Origin: Haliclona indistincta
Taxonomy: Eukaryota > Porifera > Demospongiae > Haplosclerida > Chalinidae
DNA length: 64,000 bases
Assembly (NCBI GenBank): GCA_964017065.1
Contig: OZ024783.1
Coordinates: 9,375,367-9,439,366 of the forward strand
Direction: 5' to 3'
Position 1 is the first letter of the stretch. Each line of letters starts with the position of its first letter. The notes beneath the pieces are model-generated. The model had not been told where the DNA came from. It saw only the letters and a list, made by a program, of their open reading frames with translations, and ran no database searches. Shown piece after piece: positions 1-9,426 of the stretch. Position numbers and translations under genes: made by a program.

Positions 1-1
1 C

Positions 2-865
2 GTGCCATCTTGCATCATACTAGTATCCCTATCAATAACAACCATAGGTATTTTACTAGTATCAATCTTGCTCTATCAATGCTGTAAATATCCTAAACTA
101 ATACCTCCTGTCAAACGCATCACTCAGTGGTTGGTAGAGCAAGTCTTTAGTGTTATGTTGAAGAAGCGTACTAACAATGAAGGTAGAAAGGTTTATACTG
201 TACTAAACTATGAAGTTCCAGATGGTTATGTACGCTTGCTGTTAGCTACAGTGCTCAATCTCATTGGAGTAGCGGTCATAAACTTTTGGGATGTCTTTCT
301 GTTTGAACAATCGTACATTTGCAGCACTGATCCAGGCCTGGTTTGCTTTCCTCTGGTCAATGAAATGAGTCCAAACTCATCCACTCCACCGCTGGACTGC
401 TCTAGCACAAGCAACTTTCAAGAAAATAACATCACCTCTGTCATCTGTTACATGTTTGCATACAGGCTAGGCTCAGCCGCTGGATCTGCACTTGGTTTAG
501 TAACGACCACTGCTCTGACGATTTACATCATCGATCTGCTTCTTCTCAAAGTTTCCAACGGAAGTGGATCTACCAAACATCGTGCAGTACTCACTATAGC
601 TATACAGATCACTATAGTAGCAATAGCAATGGGAATTGCAGCTGGTTTAACTTATCTTCAAGTCCAAGTCGCCTCAACCATGGAAGAATACCTGGTCATT
701 ATTTGCATCAACTTACTAATAGTTCTTGCTATATCAATCGGTACCATTTTCTTCCCATGGTGCTATTTCACGAAAGTCAACAAACAAAATAGACATGACG
801 ATGAGCTAATGATGATTAGTCATAATATAAAAGTGGAAAATCAAGAACAGTTATATTATTATTAA
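2..865 (+). CDS. Five-pass membrane protein, paralogue family member A (5' end outside window)
   Basis: I do not recognise this family. The frame is open to the window edge, so the true start is probably upstream. Hydrophobic segments lie at about residues 5-27, 76-98, 160-182, 194-217 and 229-252, suggesting five membrane passes. Between passes 2 and 3 is a loop with paired cysteines (C.TDPGLVCF, then LDC and ICY) and the sequons NSS and NIT, so it is probably extracellular. Family hallmarks shared with the neighbouring paralogues are a short VFxxxLK helix, a tyrosine-rich YxVLxY(K)xP strand, FWDxFL at the end of pass 2, and GSAxG in pass 3. The C-terminus is short, polar and probably cytosolic. 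It is the first of a same-strand array spaced 0.2-1.3 kb apart. Function is unknown. Confidence 0.75.
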   Translation: MPSCIILVSLSITTIGILLVSILLYQCCKYPKLIPPVKRITQWLVEQVFSVMLKKRTNNEGRKVYTVLNYEVPDGYVRLLLATVLNLIGVAVINFWDVFLFEQSYICSTDPGLVCFPLVNEMSPNSSTPPLDCSSTSNFQENNITSVICYMFAYRLGSAAGSALGLVTTTALTIYIIDLLLLKVSNGSGSTKHRAVLTIAIQITIVAIAMGIAAGLTYLQVQVASTMEEYLVIICINLLIVLAISIGTIFFPWCYFTKVNKQNRHDDELMMISHNIKVENQEQLYYY

Positions 866-1579
866 TAATTATGATGAACGCTAAATACATCATTAATCTA
901 GGCAGCAATGCAATAAATTCAAGATGACCATTAATTTTCAGAGCCAGAAATTTGCATTTGTTCCTGCGCATGACGTCCACTGTCCATATTTCTGATTAAC
1001 AGCTAGCTAGGTTCCACTACCTTTCCATCCTTGAAGGCAAAGTACACAGAGAAACCATTTGACTAGAATAGTAGCTATAATAAATACCATTAAAATTGCC
1101 CTCAACTGAATCCTTCAAGTCGTTAGACACACACGCGTGAACGCACGTACACACAGCAATAGTAGTCAAATGTCAATTTGTAGAAGGGCTGAGTTGCTAT
1201 TGGCTCAGTGTCAACTACAACACACACTCATAATATGCACTAAATGCAGCCAACTGTTAAAATAACAAATTTTGTTCCAATCATCAATCTCATGAGTACA
1301 ACACCCAGATCAGCAGATACTACTAAACCCACAATACAAACAAAGGGTTAAATTAAACAGAAAAGTATTCATTTATAGTTTTTGCACACGACAGACATTC
1401 CATGATTGCTTAATCACATTCACTATCAATTATTTCTGTGAATACTTGCAGCATTATGTCTATCACCTGCAAATCATATTCATAATAAACATGTTACCAA
1501 TATTCATTGATATGAATACGTTTAAGTATCCAGGGTTGGGATAGTTCGCTTAGTTATTTTAGTAGCGTACTAGAGCAAA
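866..1579. other. Intergenic spacer between members A and B
   Basis: AT-rich, with no open frame that looks coding and no repeat that I can pair. It presumably holds the 3' end of member A and the promoter of member B, but I see no definite motif. Confidence 0.5.
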
Positions 1580-2392
1580 ATGGGATCTTTGCTGACAATC
1601 CCATGTCCAGATTATGGACTCATCTTTCAAATAGAGGCAATTCTGCTATTGATTGTTTCAAACATAGCCATGTTCATCGGATTCATGCCATTGTTCAACT
1701 ACTGCAGCTGGAGATGGTTCAATTGCTGGCCCAATCATCACCAGTGGCTTCAAGACAAAGTCGATGCAGTCATAGAGCGTGTGTTTGATCAGGTCTTGAA
1801 GAAGAACGACCAAGATGAGTATTTTGTACTAGACTATAAAGCTCCCACTAACTACACAAACCTGTTGTTCCTCACTCTTGTTTTCGTCACTGTCAGCGCA
1901 ATGGTGCAATTCTGGGATGAGTTCTTGTATGAGGAGTCATTTGATTGCATCACACAGATTTACACTTGCTGTTACGGACAAATCCAAAACTCAACTCAAT
2001 ACTTGGACTGCTCTGACACAAGCTATTTGGAGGACAACAACATCACATCCGTTGTCTGTCATAGGTTTGTGTTCAGAATAGGCCAAGCTGCTGGATCAGC
2101 AATCGGTATAATAGCAACCAACGCTCTGGTCATACTTGTTATCACTTGGAGCCTTTTGAAACTTTCCGATGGATACAAAGGCAAAGGATCTTGTCGCGGA
2201 GTCATTACTGTACTCATACAAAGTGGTTCAGCTCTGATAACATTGTCAGTTACACTACTAATGTGTATCTATAACGTTGTGTCGTATCCAGGCTCCTCAC
2301 TCAAAAAGATACTGCAAATCTATCCGATAGGCATTTTAATATCAATCTACATCTTGATTTTTCCATGGACAAAATTTGAAAAGATTGACTAA
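1580..2392 (+). CDS. Five-pass membrane protein, paralogue family member B
   Basis: A complete single-exon gene of 270 residues. The start is the first ATG before the first membrane segment (residues ~15-38). The family pattern follows: VFDQVLKK, then YFVLDYKAP, pass 2 ending in QFWDEFLYEES, a Cys loop with LDCSDTS and the sequon NIT, GQAAGSAIG in pass 3, and two further passes ending in FPWTKFE. It lacks the long charged C-terminal tail of member E and is the shortest complete member. It is 187 bp upstream of member C on the same strand. No known family is recognised; a surface receptor or channel-like protein is possible but unproven. Confidence 0.8.
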   Translation: MGSLLTIPCPDYGLIFQIEAILLLIVSNIAMFIGFMPLFNYCSWRWFNCWPNHHQWLQDKVDAVIERVFDQVLKKNDQDEYFVLDYKAPTNYTNLLFLTLVFVTVSAMVQFWDEFLYEESFDCITQIYTCCYGQIQNSTQYLDCSDTSYLEDNNITSVVCHRFVFRIGQAAGSAIGIIATNALVILVITWSLLKLSDGYKGKGSCRGVITVLIQSGSALITLSVTLLMCIYNVVSYPGSSLKKILQIYPIGILISIYILIFPWTKFEKID

Positions 2393-2466
2393 GTCACACA
2401 CACTGATAACAATCCTTGACATTCATAAACAGTGCGCCACATTTTATAGTAGTACACTATATAAAC

Positions 2467-2518
2467 ATGTGATAAGCATACTCACGTGATTCCTATCATG
2501 TTATCTACTATAGTACAT
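2467..2518 (+). promoter_or_regulatory. Putative proximal promoter block of member C
   Basis: The motifs GATAAGCATACTCACGTGAT and TTATCTACTATAGTACA lie 70-120 bp before the member C start. A very similar arrangement (a CACGTG core, GTGAT, TTATCTACTATAGTACA) precedes member D at 4039-4085. Conservation between two paralogues whose surrounding spacers differ suggests a shared regulatory block, with an E-box-like CACGTG core. It could also be residual duplication identity. Confidence 0.4.
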
Positions 2519-2586
2519 AATGTCAACAAGACTCTGCTGAGCTGATCTGTACACACGCCAGTGATCCCAGACTTGTAACAGCAACA

Positions 2587-3543
2587 ATGGAATCAGTCTT
2601 TCCAGGCAGTGTCACTACATATTTCATTGGAAGCTGTCAAACATACACCTGCTACTTTTGGTCAAAGGAAGCTGTAGAGATATTTTTCTTTTGCTTCATT
2701 GTGCTGCCAGGTGTATTTTGGCCATTAGCTTCTGTGTGCTGCTCTTGTTGGACAAGATGTGGCTGTATCAAGAAGAAGACAGTATCAAGATGTTGTGGGT
2801 GTGGTTGGACTGAACCAGTTGTACAGTTTGTGTTTGGTAGTGTCTTGAAGGAACACATTGATAAAGATGGAGAAAGAGGATATACTATGTTCAACTATAA
2901 AGCCCCTGATTGTTACGAGGCATTTCTGTTCTCTAATGTGTTACAACTGATTGGTATAGCATTGATGCAATTCTGGGAGAACTTCCTACTAGACGAGTCC
3001 CGTATTTGCACCACTGATCCAAACCTGGCTTGCTTTCCTTCTAATCCTATGCTGTCTACTCCACGCTTGGACTGCTCCAACACAAGCTTTATAGAGAAAA
3101 ACAACATCACATCCTTCAGCTGCTACCGGTTTGTGTTCAAACTAGGTCCAGCCACAGGGTCTGCAGTTGGTATAGTAACAACCACTGCTTTCATCATAAA
3201 GTACATGGTTCCATTGATTCTTCTCAAGATTTCCAAAGGTACAAATGGGTCGAAGTGTCAAAAATGCTCAACTATAGCTATGCAAGTCGTTTTAGCCCTA
3301 CTAGCGGCACTGTTGACCAGTCTTATGGTATATTTGCGTTATGCAATATCATACTCTCCACTGGAACTGCTTAATGCTATCAGATACCTACCAATAGGTT
3401 ATGTAATAGCAAGCAACATTATTTTTGTTCCTTGGTTTAAATTCAAACAGATTGAAGCCGAGACCGAAGACGAAGATGAGTATCGAGTGATACCAATAAA
3501 CTACCCACGTGTCAAATATCAAAAACTAAAAAGCATTGACTGA
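2587..3543 (+). CDS. Five-pass membrane protein, paralogue family member C
   Basis: A complete 318-residue single-exon gene. The short N-terminus precedes a first hydrophobic segment (~30-55), then a cysteine-rich cytosolic stretch (CCSCWTRCGC and RCCGCGW). The family core follows: VFGSVLKE, YTMFNYKAPDCY, pass 2 with QFWENFLLDES, CTTDPNLACF, LDCSNTS with NNITS, GPATGSAVG in pass 3, then passes 4 and 5 ending in FVPWFKFK. The C-terminal tail (~280-318) is acidic and then basic. It is clearly the closest relative of member D; both share the first residues (MESVFPGSVTTYFI) and upstream promoter-like sequence, so they are a recent tandem duplicate. Function is unknown. Confidence 0.85.
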   Translation: MESVFPGSVTTYFIGSCQTYTCYFWSKEAVEIFFFCFIVLPGVFWPLASVCCSCWTRCGCIKKKTVSRCCGCGWTEPVVQFVFGSVLKEHIDKDGERGYTMFNYKAPDCYEAFLFSNVLQLIGIALMQFWENFLLDESRICTTDPNLACFPSNPMLSTPRLDCSNTSFIEKNNITSFSCYRFVFKLGPATGSAVGIVTTTAFIIKYMVPLILLKISKGTNGSKCQKCSTIAMQVVLALLAALLTSLMVYLRYAISYSPLELLNAIRYLPIGYVIASNIIFVPWFKFKQIEAETEDEDEYRVIPINYPRVKYQKLKSID

Positions 3544-4158
3544 TAGACATTTACTGACCAGCACAATATCCATGTTTATGTACCATCTGTAAAATTCAAC
3601 TACATACTGTATTATGAGAGAAGCACTATCGAGGATATACAGCACAAACACACAAATAAAGATTTTGATTGATGATTGCGTCATTGACAAATGCACCAAG
3701 TGTAATCATGCTTTGTATGAGCAATGCATTATCAGTATCTGCATCACTGATATGTCATGTATGGCGTACAGAAATGCGCATTTCAAAAGCAAAAAAGAAA
3801 GCTGCTTCAGCTCAGCTGTCACAAAAATGAGACTCAGCATTATGTGAAAGCTGAGTGTCGCGCATGTAGATGTTCAAGATGCTTGAGTGTGTAATATAAG
3901 CTGCACGGAGATTGCAAGTTCTTGTTCAACTACTGCATGCTACAACACATCCTCATCCCTATTATACTATGTGACTATGCATGCTAATGCAGAACGGGAA
4001 AACATATTTTCCTAAGAGATGAGTAGACATTGTATAAGCACGTGATAATCATTACTCATGTGATGTGGTTATCTACTATAGTACAATGCATACACAGAGC
4101 TGATAGACAGCGATCCTAGGCTCATTATAGTGCTACTTGTTCGTTCTCTGGCACAACA
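3544..4158. other. Intergenic spacer between members C and D
   Basis: No convincing gene. A 77-codon open frame at 3614-3847 has no recognisable domain and no paralogue counterpart, so I do not call it. The last 120 bases hold the promoter-like block shared with member C. Confidence 0.5.
4039..4085 (+). promoter_or_regulatory. Putative proximal promoter block of member D
   Basis: This is the counterpart of the block before member C: AAGCACGTGATAA, then ACTCATGTGAT, then TTATCTACTATAGTACA. It sits 75-120 bp upstream of the member D start. See the member C block for the reasoning. Confidence 0.4.
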
Positions 4159-4414
4159 ATGGAATCAGTCTTTCCAGGTAGTGTCACTACATATTTCATT
4201 AGAAGCTGTCAAACATACAGATGCTACTTTTGGTCAAAGGAAGCCATCGAGATTACTTTCTTCTGCTTGTTTGTGCTGCCAGGTATCCTTTGGCCGATTG
4301 CCTCTTGTTGGACAAGTATCATGAACAATGAAGCACTAAGCTTTTGTGGGTGTGGTTGGACTGAACCAGTGGTACAGTTTGTGTTTGGTAGTGTCTTGAA
4401 GGAAGATGGAGAAA

Positions 4415-4419
4415 GAGGC
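4415..4419 (+). other. Target-site duplication (left) of the Ty3/Gypsy insertion
   Basis: GAGGC occurs directly before the left LTR and again at 8774-8778 directly after the right LTR. Five base pairs is the usual duplication for Ty3/Gypsy integrases. Confidence 0.9.
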
Positions 4420-4573
4420 TGTAGCGTAGTGTCCGCACAGGTATGAGTATAGCAGAGATTATTGATTGGCAGAGTACAGAAATGATATGACTGACTAGTG
4501 TTTAAATAGAGTCAACACAATGGCATGTAAAATCAATAGACGGTCAGTCTGTCTCTACTTGTTGCCTTCTACA
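4420..4573 (-). repeat. 3' LTR of the Ty3/Gypsy element
   Basis: 154 bp, TGTAG...CTACA, identical to 8620-8773. It is the downstream LTR because the element reads on the minus strand. Confidence 0.93.
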
Positions 4574-4587
4574 CTCCTCTCCTTCTT
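4574..4587 (-). other. Polypurine tract
   Basis: On the minus strand this reads AAGAAGGAGAGGAG, immediately before the 3' LTR. This is the standard position of the plus-strand DNA primer of LTR retroelements. It overlaps the Gag-Pol stop codon by two bases. Confidence 0.8.
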
Positions 4588-7500
4588 ATGATTTTGGAGG
4601 ATATGTTAAACGGGAGGGAGGACGGCGGACTCGGCCGGAACGGCGAGGGGGAGGCACAGGACGTGGTGGTTCAGAGGGGCTGGGTCCAGCATCTGATTGC
4701 TCAACACTTGGAGATGGTGATGGAGTGGGTGGTGGAGTAGGTGTCTCAGTTCTAGTGTCTGCTGGACTCTCACTGCTGGGGTCTTGATCATCAACAGTAG
4801 GTTCTCTGTTCTTTGTGTCTTCCACGGGTGATAACGGTGTGGAACTAGCTGGAACAGGAGGGTAGAAAGGATCAGATGTACTATTGGATGACAGCAATAA
4901 TTGATCCACGTGTCTCTTCCACTGCAACCCAGATTGTAATTTAACCACGTAAGATAGAGGTCCTGTCCTGTCTTCTATGATTCCAGGGAGCCATAGGGGT
5001 CCCGGGCGATAGTTTCGGGCAAGCACTGATTGACCTATGTGAAATTCTCGGAACTTGGAATGTTGGTCATGCTTCATCTTCTGCTGTGCTTGCTTGCGTA
5101 CCACAGATTCCTCCAGATTTGGTCTTAGAATATCAAGTCGTGTGCGTAGGCTTCGTCCCATGAACAGTTCACTAGGAGCGGTGTTGGTTGTAGCATGAGG
5201 TGTGATCCTGTAACTGAGTAGGAATGACATCAGTTGCTGATGTTGATCTTGATCTGTCCTAGCACACTTGAGAGCATGTTTCAGAGTGCGTACGAATCTC
5301 TCGGCTGCACCATTAGTGGATGGGTGATAAGGAGCACTCTTGATATGCTTGATTCCGTTCTGCTTGAGGAAATCAGCAAACTCTGAGGAAGTAAACTGTG
5401 GTCCGTTATCCGAAACTAGTTGTTGGGGTAAACCATAAGTGGCGAACATCTCTCTCAGCACACGAATGGTAGCAGGTGCTGTTGTTGATGTCATAGTAGC
5501 AACCTCTGGCCACTTAGAGTGTGCGTCAACCACAACAAGCATCATCTTTCCTTGGATAGGACCAGCGAAATCGATATGGATACGCTGCCAGGGCTGTGAT
5601 GGCCATAACCATGGGTGTAGAGGAGCTACCGAGGGAGCATTTCTGAGAGAACTGCAGGCAGGACACGATTTGACTAAATCTTCAATTTCTTTGTCGAGCC
5701 CAGGCCACCAGGTGTAGCTTCTTGCGATAGCCTTCATTCTGGAGATTCCAGGATGTGAGGTATGTAGTTCTTCAAGCACCTTGTCTTGAAGGGTAGGTGG
5801 TACGATCACTCGAATTCCCCACAGTAGACATCCTTCTTCTACAGTGAGTTCAAGACGTTTAGTCCAGTAGGGCTGAAGCTCGTCCTGCGAGTGATGCTGG
5901 GGCCAGCCCACACGAGTGAAATGCAGGACTCTGCTGAGCACTGGATCATGTTGAGTAGCAAGAGCAATCTGCTTAGCCGTTACAGGTAGAGCAGCAATCT
6001 GATGAATGTTAAACACTGCAGAAATAGAGGAACAGTCAGACAGAGATGAATAGGATACGGGTAATCTGGATAAACAATCTGCATTCATGTGAGAAGTGGT
6101 AGGTCTGAACTTGATCTCGTACTGATATGATGCCAGCATCAATGCCCATCTCTGCAGTCTTGCTGCGGCTAGTGGTGGGATACCATTCTTAGGACCCAGT
6201 ATGGTTGTCAGAGGTTTATGATCCGTGATCAGCTGGAAGGAGCGACCAAACAGGTACTGGTGGAATTTCTTGATTCCAAATATCAGAGACAACGCTTCCT
6301 TCTCCAACTGCGCATAGTTCTGCTCTGCTGACGTCAGAGTTCGTGAGGCATATGCCACTGGTCTCTCAGTTCCATCGGGGTAGAGATGAGAGATGACTGC
6401 TCCCAGACCATAGGCAGAGGCATCACCTGCAAGGGTAAGAGGGAGTGATGAGTCATAATGTGTCAATACTGGAGCAGTAGACAATTTTTCCTTAGCGAGA
6501 TTGAAGGCAGTGTCACACTCAGCAGTCCATCTCCAGGGTTTTCCTTTCTGCAGTAGCTGATTTAGAGGACGTAAGAGGGTAGATAGGTTCGAGATGAACT
6601 TGCCGTAGTAATGCACCATGCCGAGAAATGAACGAAGTTCCTGGACATTGCGAGGCTTTGGTGCCTTCTTGATGGCTTCGATCTTCTGAGGAGTAGTGTG
6701 AAGTCCCTCTCGGTCAATTCGATGTCCAAGGAATTCGACAGACTCTTGCATGAAGGAGCATTTCTCTGCTTTCAGCTTGATACCATGATGCTGCAATCGC
6801 TTTAGGACTTCTTCAAGATTGCTGTAGTGTTCTTCATCAGTAGATCCTGTCAACAGGATGTCGTCAATATAGCAGATGACGCGAGGTAAACCTTGAAGAA
6901 TGGTGTCCATAGTCTTCTGAAAAATGGCTGGAGCAGGGGCGATACCAAACGGCAACCTTGTGTAGCGGTAAAGTCCCTTATGAGTGTTAATTGCGACCAG
7001 TTTCCGACTCTCTTCATCCAGCAGCATCTGTTGATATGCATGCTTCAGATCGAGTTTAGTGAAGTGTTTTCCACCAACTAAAGCTGTGAATAATTCATCA
7101 GGCTTTGGAAGAGGGTATTGGTCTACTTGAAGATGAGAGTTTACAGTGACTTTGTAATCACCACAGATCCGAATCTTGCCATCTCCTTTCGGTACTGGAA
7201 CGATAGGTGAGGCCCAGTCACTGTGGTCGACTTTCTCAATGATGATATCACTCTCCAAACGATCCAGTTCTTGGCTCAAAGTGTCTCTCAGGGTAAATGG
7301 TACCGGTCGTGGCTTCTTGAACACTGGAGTGGTGTCGGGCTTGAGAGTTAGTTTAGCTTGATACTGTGTCATGGTTCCCATGCCTTCAGTGAAGACAAAC
7401 TCATACTTTCGGAGGAGATCTTTTACTCTCTCTTCGCCATGACATCGAGAGACTAGCCCAATCGTCTTCCAGTCCAAGATGAGATGCTTAAGCCAGTTTC

Positions 7501-8599
7501 TGCCTAGCAAGCTAGGTCCTTCTCCTGTGACAACAAACAAAGGTAAGGTATGTGTCTGCTGTTGATACCTGACTTCGACCTCTATCTGACCAGCCACTGA
7601 CATACTCTGTCCAGTGTAAGTTCGTAGGGCTACCGAAGTTGGCTTTAGAGCAGAGGTAGGAAGGAGTTTCCGGTAGGTTTCTTCTGAGATCAACGACACT
7701 GCAGCTCCTGTATCCAGCTCCATGGCAGTTCTCTGACCATTTAGAGTAAGGTCCACAGTAATCGGATCAGCCTCAGCTCTCGAGTATCCAATGAGGAAGG
7801 TTGGTAGATCTTCTTCTCCACCCTCAGGTTTCTGGTCAACGTCTACGAAATTAGTTCTCTTCTTCTGTCTCCCTGCTGGCTGCTTTCTGTGAGGGGAATC
7901 TGACTTCTTTGAACGACATACTTTAGCAATGTGCCCTCTCTTTTTGCAAGCATGACAAACAGCATCTTTAAATCTGCACTCACCAGATAAATGGTTTGTT
8001 CCTCCGCACCAGTAGCAAGACTGTGACGACGGTGACGGGGTCACTCGTTGTATGGGCGCATCTCCATTTCCTTTCCACTGCTTGGTGTTTCGCTCAGCTG
8101 CCTCCATTCCTTCGGCAATCTCTACTGCTCGTTGGAAAGTGAGGTCCGCCTCGGTGAGAAGTTTCCTCTGTGTGGCTTCATTACGTAAGCCGCACACGAA
8201 CCGGTCTCTGAGAGCGCGTTCGAGGAACCCTTCAAAGTTACAGTGGGTCGACAGTCTTCTCAGTTCTGCTACATACTCAATAACAGATTCTCCGACCGCC
8301 TGGTTGCGTCGGTAGAAGTGGAAACACTCTGCGATAGTCACTCTCTTGGGTTTGAAATGATTATTTAGAGACGTCGTTAGCTGTTCCAACGTCTTAGCGC
8401 TTGGTCTTTCTGGAGCCACGAGGTCACGCAACAGACTGTAGGTCTTTCCACCAATGACGTTCAAGAGTATCGTCACCTTGTCAGCATCCTCTGTCTTGTT
8501 TGCAGCAAAGAACAGTTCTACTCTTTCCAGATAGACATCTATGTTCTCCGTTGCAGGATCAAATTTGTCCATATGACCAACGCTCTTGGCTGTAGCCAT
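4586..8599 (-). CDS. Ty3/Gypsy Gag-Pol polyprotein
   Basis: The start is taken at the ATG at 8599, just after the primer-binding site; an in-frame ATG at 8638 would begin inside the LTR. Counted from 8638 the frame is 1350 residues. In order: a Gag capsid-like region (~25-180), two CCHC knuckles (CYWCGGTNHLSGEC and CHACKKRGHIAKVC, ~208-241), an aspartic protease with ELDTGA (~307), reverse transcriptase with YIDD (~590), RNase H with GDAS (~738), an integrase HHCC finger (~959-995), and the catalytic D1023, D1077, E1113 (DD35E). A GPL/Y-type module and a Pro/Ser-rich tail follow. I see no chromodomain and no frameshift between gag and pol. All catalytic motifs are present, so it looks competent. 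Confidence 0.93.
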   Translation of the reverse strand: MATAKSVGHMDKFDPATENIDVYLERVELFFAANKTEDADKVTILLNVIGGKTYSLLRDLVAPERPSAKTLEQLTTSLNNHFKPKRVTIAECFHFYRRNQAVGESVIEYVAELRRLSTHCNFEGFLERALRDRFVCGLRNEATQRKLLTEADLTFQRAVEIAEGMEAAERNTKQWKGNGDAPIQRVTPSPSSQSCYWCGGTNHLSGECRFKDAVCHACKKRGHIAKVCRSKKSDSPHRKQPAGRQKKRTNFVDVDQKPEGGEEDLPTFLIGYSRAEADPITVDLTLNGQRTAMELDTGAAVSLISEETYRKLLPTSALKPTSVALRTYTGQSMSVAGQIEVEVRYQQQTHTLPLFVVTGEGPSLLGRNWLKHLILDWKTIGLVSRCHGEERVKDLLRKYEFVFTEGMGTMTQYQAKLTLKPDTTPVFKKPRPVPFTLRDTLSQELDRLESDIIIEKVDHSDWASPIVPVPKGDGKIRICGDYKVTVNSHLQVDQYPLPKPDELFTALVGGKHFTKLDLKHAYQQMLLDEESRKLVAINTHKGLYRYTRLPFGIAPAPAIFQKTMDTILQGLPRVICYIDDILLTGSTDEEHYSNLEEVLKRLQHHGIKLKAEKCSFMQESVEFLGHRIDREGLHTTPQKIEAIKKAPKPRNVQELRSFLGMVHYYGKFISNLSTLLRPLNQLLQKGKPWRWTAECDTAFNLAKEKLSTAPVLTHYDSSLPLTLAGDASAYGLGAVISHLYPDGTERPVAYASRTLTSAEQNYAQLEKEALSLIFGIKKFHQYLFGRSFQLITDHKPLTTILGPKNGIPPLAAARLQRWALMLASYQYEIKFRPTTSHMNADCLSRLPVSYSSLSDCSSISAVFNIHQIAALPVTAKQIALATQHDPVLSRVLHFTRVGWPQHHSQDELQPYWTKRLELTVEEGCLLWGIRVIVPPTLQDKVLEELHTSHPGISRMKAIARSYTWWPGLDKEIEDLVKSCPACSSLRNAPSVAPLHPWLWPSQPWQRIHIDFAGPIQGKMMLVVVDAHSKWPEVATMTSTTAPATIRVLREMFATYGLPQQLVSDNGPQFTSSEFADFLKQNGIKHIKSAPYHPSTNGAAERFVRTLKHALKCARTDQDQHQQLMSFLLSYRITPHATTNTAPSELFMGRSLRTRLDILRPNLEESVVRKQAQQKMKHDQHSKFREFHIGQSVLARNYRPGPLWLPGIIEDRTGPLSYVVKLQSGLQWKRHVDQLLLSSNSTSDPFYPPVPASSTPLSPVEDTKNREPTVDDQDPSSESPADTRTETPTPPPTPSPSPSVEQSDAGPSPSEPPRPVPPPRRSGRVRRPPSRLTYPPKS

Positions 8600-8619
8600 C
8601 CTTAATCCTTGTCGCCAAA

Positions 8620-8773
8620 TGTAGCGTAGTGTCCGCACAGGTATGAGTATAGCAGAGATTATTGATTGGCAGAGTACAGAAATGATATGACTGACTAGTG
8701 TTTAAATAGAGTCAACACAATGGCATGTAAAATCAATAGACGGTCAGTCTGTCTCTACTTGTTGCCTTCTACA
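8620..8773 (-). repeat. 5' LTR of the Ty3/Gypsy element
   Basis: 154 bp, identical to the left LTR. It is followed at 8774-8778 by the second GAGGC target duplication, after which the host reading frame of member D resumes. Confidence 0.93.
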
Positions 8774-9426
8774 GAGGCTATACTATATTCAACTATAAAG
8801 CTCCTCGTTGGTACAAGGCATTTCTGTTCTCTAATGTGTTACAACTGATTGGGATAGCATTGATGCAATTTTGGGACAACTTCTTATTAGAAGAATCTCG
8901 TATTTGTACCGCCGACCCCAACCTGGCTTGCTTTCCTTCGAATCCTACACTGTCTACTCCACGCTTGAACTGCTCTAACACAACCTTTATGACATCCTTC
9001 AGCTGCTATCGGTTTGTGTTCAAACTAGGTCCAGCCACTGGGTCTGCAGTTGGTATAGTGACAACCACTGCTTTCATCATAAACTACATCATTCCATTGA
9101 TTTTCCTCAAGATTTCCAAGGGAACAAGTGGCTCGAAGTGTCAAAAATACTCAACTATAGCTATGCAACTCATTTTAGCACTTGTAGCAATACTGTTAAC
9201 CAGTCTCACGATATACTTGCGCTATGCGATATCGTACTCACTTTTCGAACTGCTCAATGCAGTCAGATACCTACCAATAGGTTATATCATAGCAAGCAAC
9301 ATTATCTTTGTTCCTTGGTACAAATTTGAAAGTGAAGAGAGCCGTCAAGGAGAGCAGTACAGAGACATAACGTCATCAATAAAAATTAATGAATACGAAC
9401 CAATACCACAGGACAATTATTACTGA

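Larger units (their letters stand above)
4420..8773 (-). mobile_element. Complete Ty3/Gypsy LTR retrotransposon, minus orientation
   Basis: The 4354-bp element is bounded by two 154-bp LTRs that are identical base for base, begin TGTAG and end CTACA. Transcription runs right to left. The putative primer-binding site starts just inside the 5' LTR (TTTGGCGACAAGGATTAAGG, read on the minus strand from 8619). A polypurine tract, AAGAAGGAGAGGAG, abuts the 3' LTR at 4574-4587. A single uninterrupted Gag-Pol frame fills the interior. Identical LTRs and an intact frame indicate a very recent, possibly still active copy. No envelope gene is present. Confidence 0.95.
4159..9426 (+). pseudogene. Five-pass membrane protein, family member D, split by an LTR retrotransposon
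   Basis: The coding sequence is 4159-4419 followed, after the insertion, by 8779-9426. The first piece gives 87 residues identical in layout to member C (same N-terminus, CGCGW, VFGSVLKE) and stops being host sequence at GERG. The second piece resumes in the same frame with YTIFNYKAP and continues through FWDNFLLEES, CTADPNLACF, LNCSNT, GPATGSAVG and FVPWYKFE to a stop. No other break is visible. The uninterrupted allele would encode about 302 residues against 318 in member C. Insertion at a 5-bp duplicated GAGGC means the gene was intact until recently, and an empty allele may still exist. As assembled, this copy cannot make a full product. Confidence 0.88.

Noticed and set aside
226..414. 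Antisense frames within the membrane-family genes (also 2652-2894, 2913-3110, 8793-8981, 10772-11138)
   Set aside because: Mirror the sense codon pattern of the paralogues and have no independent features.
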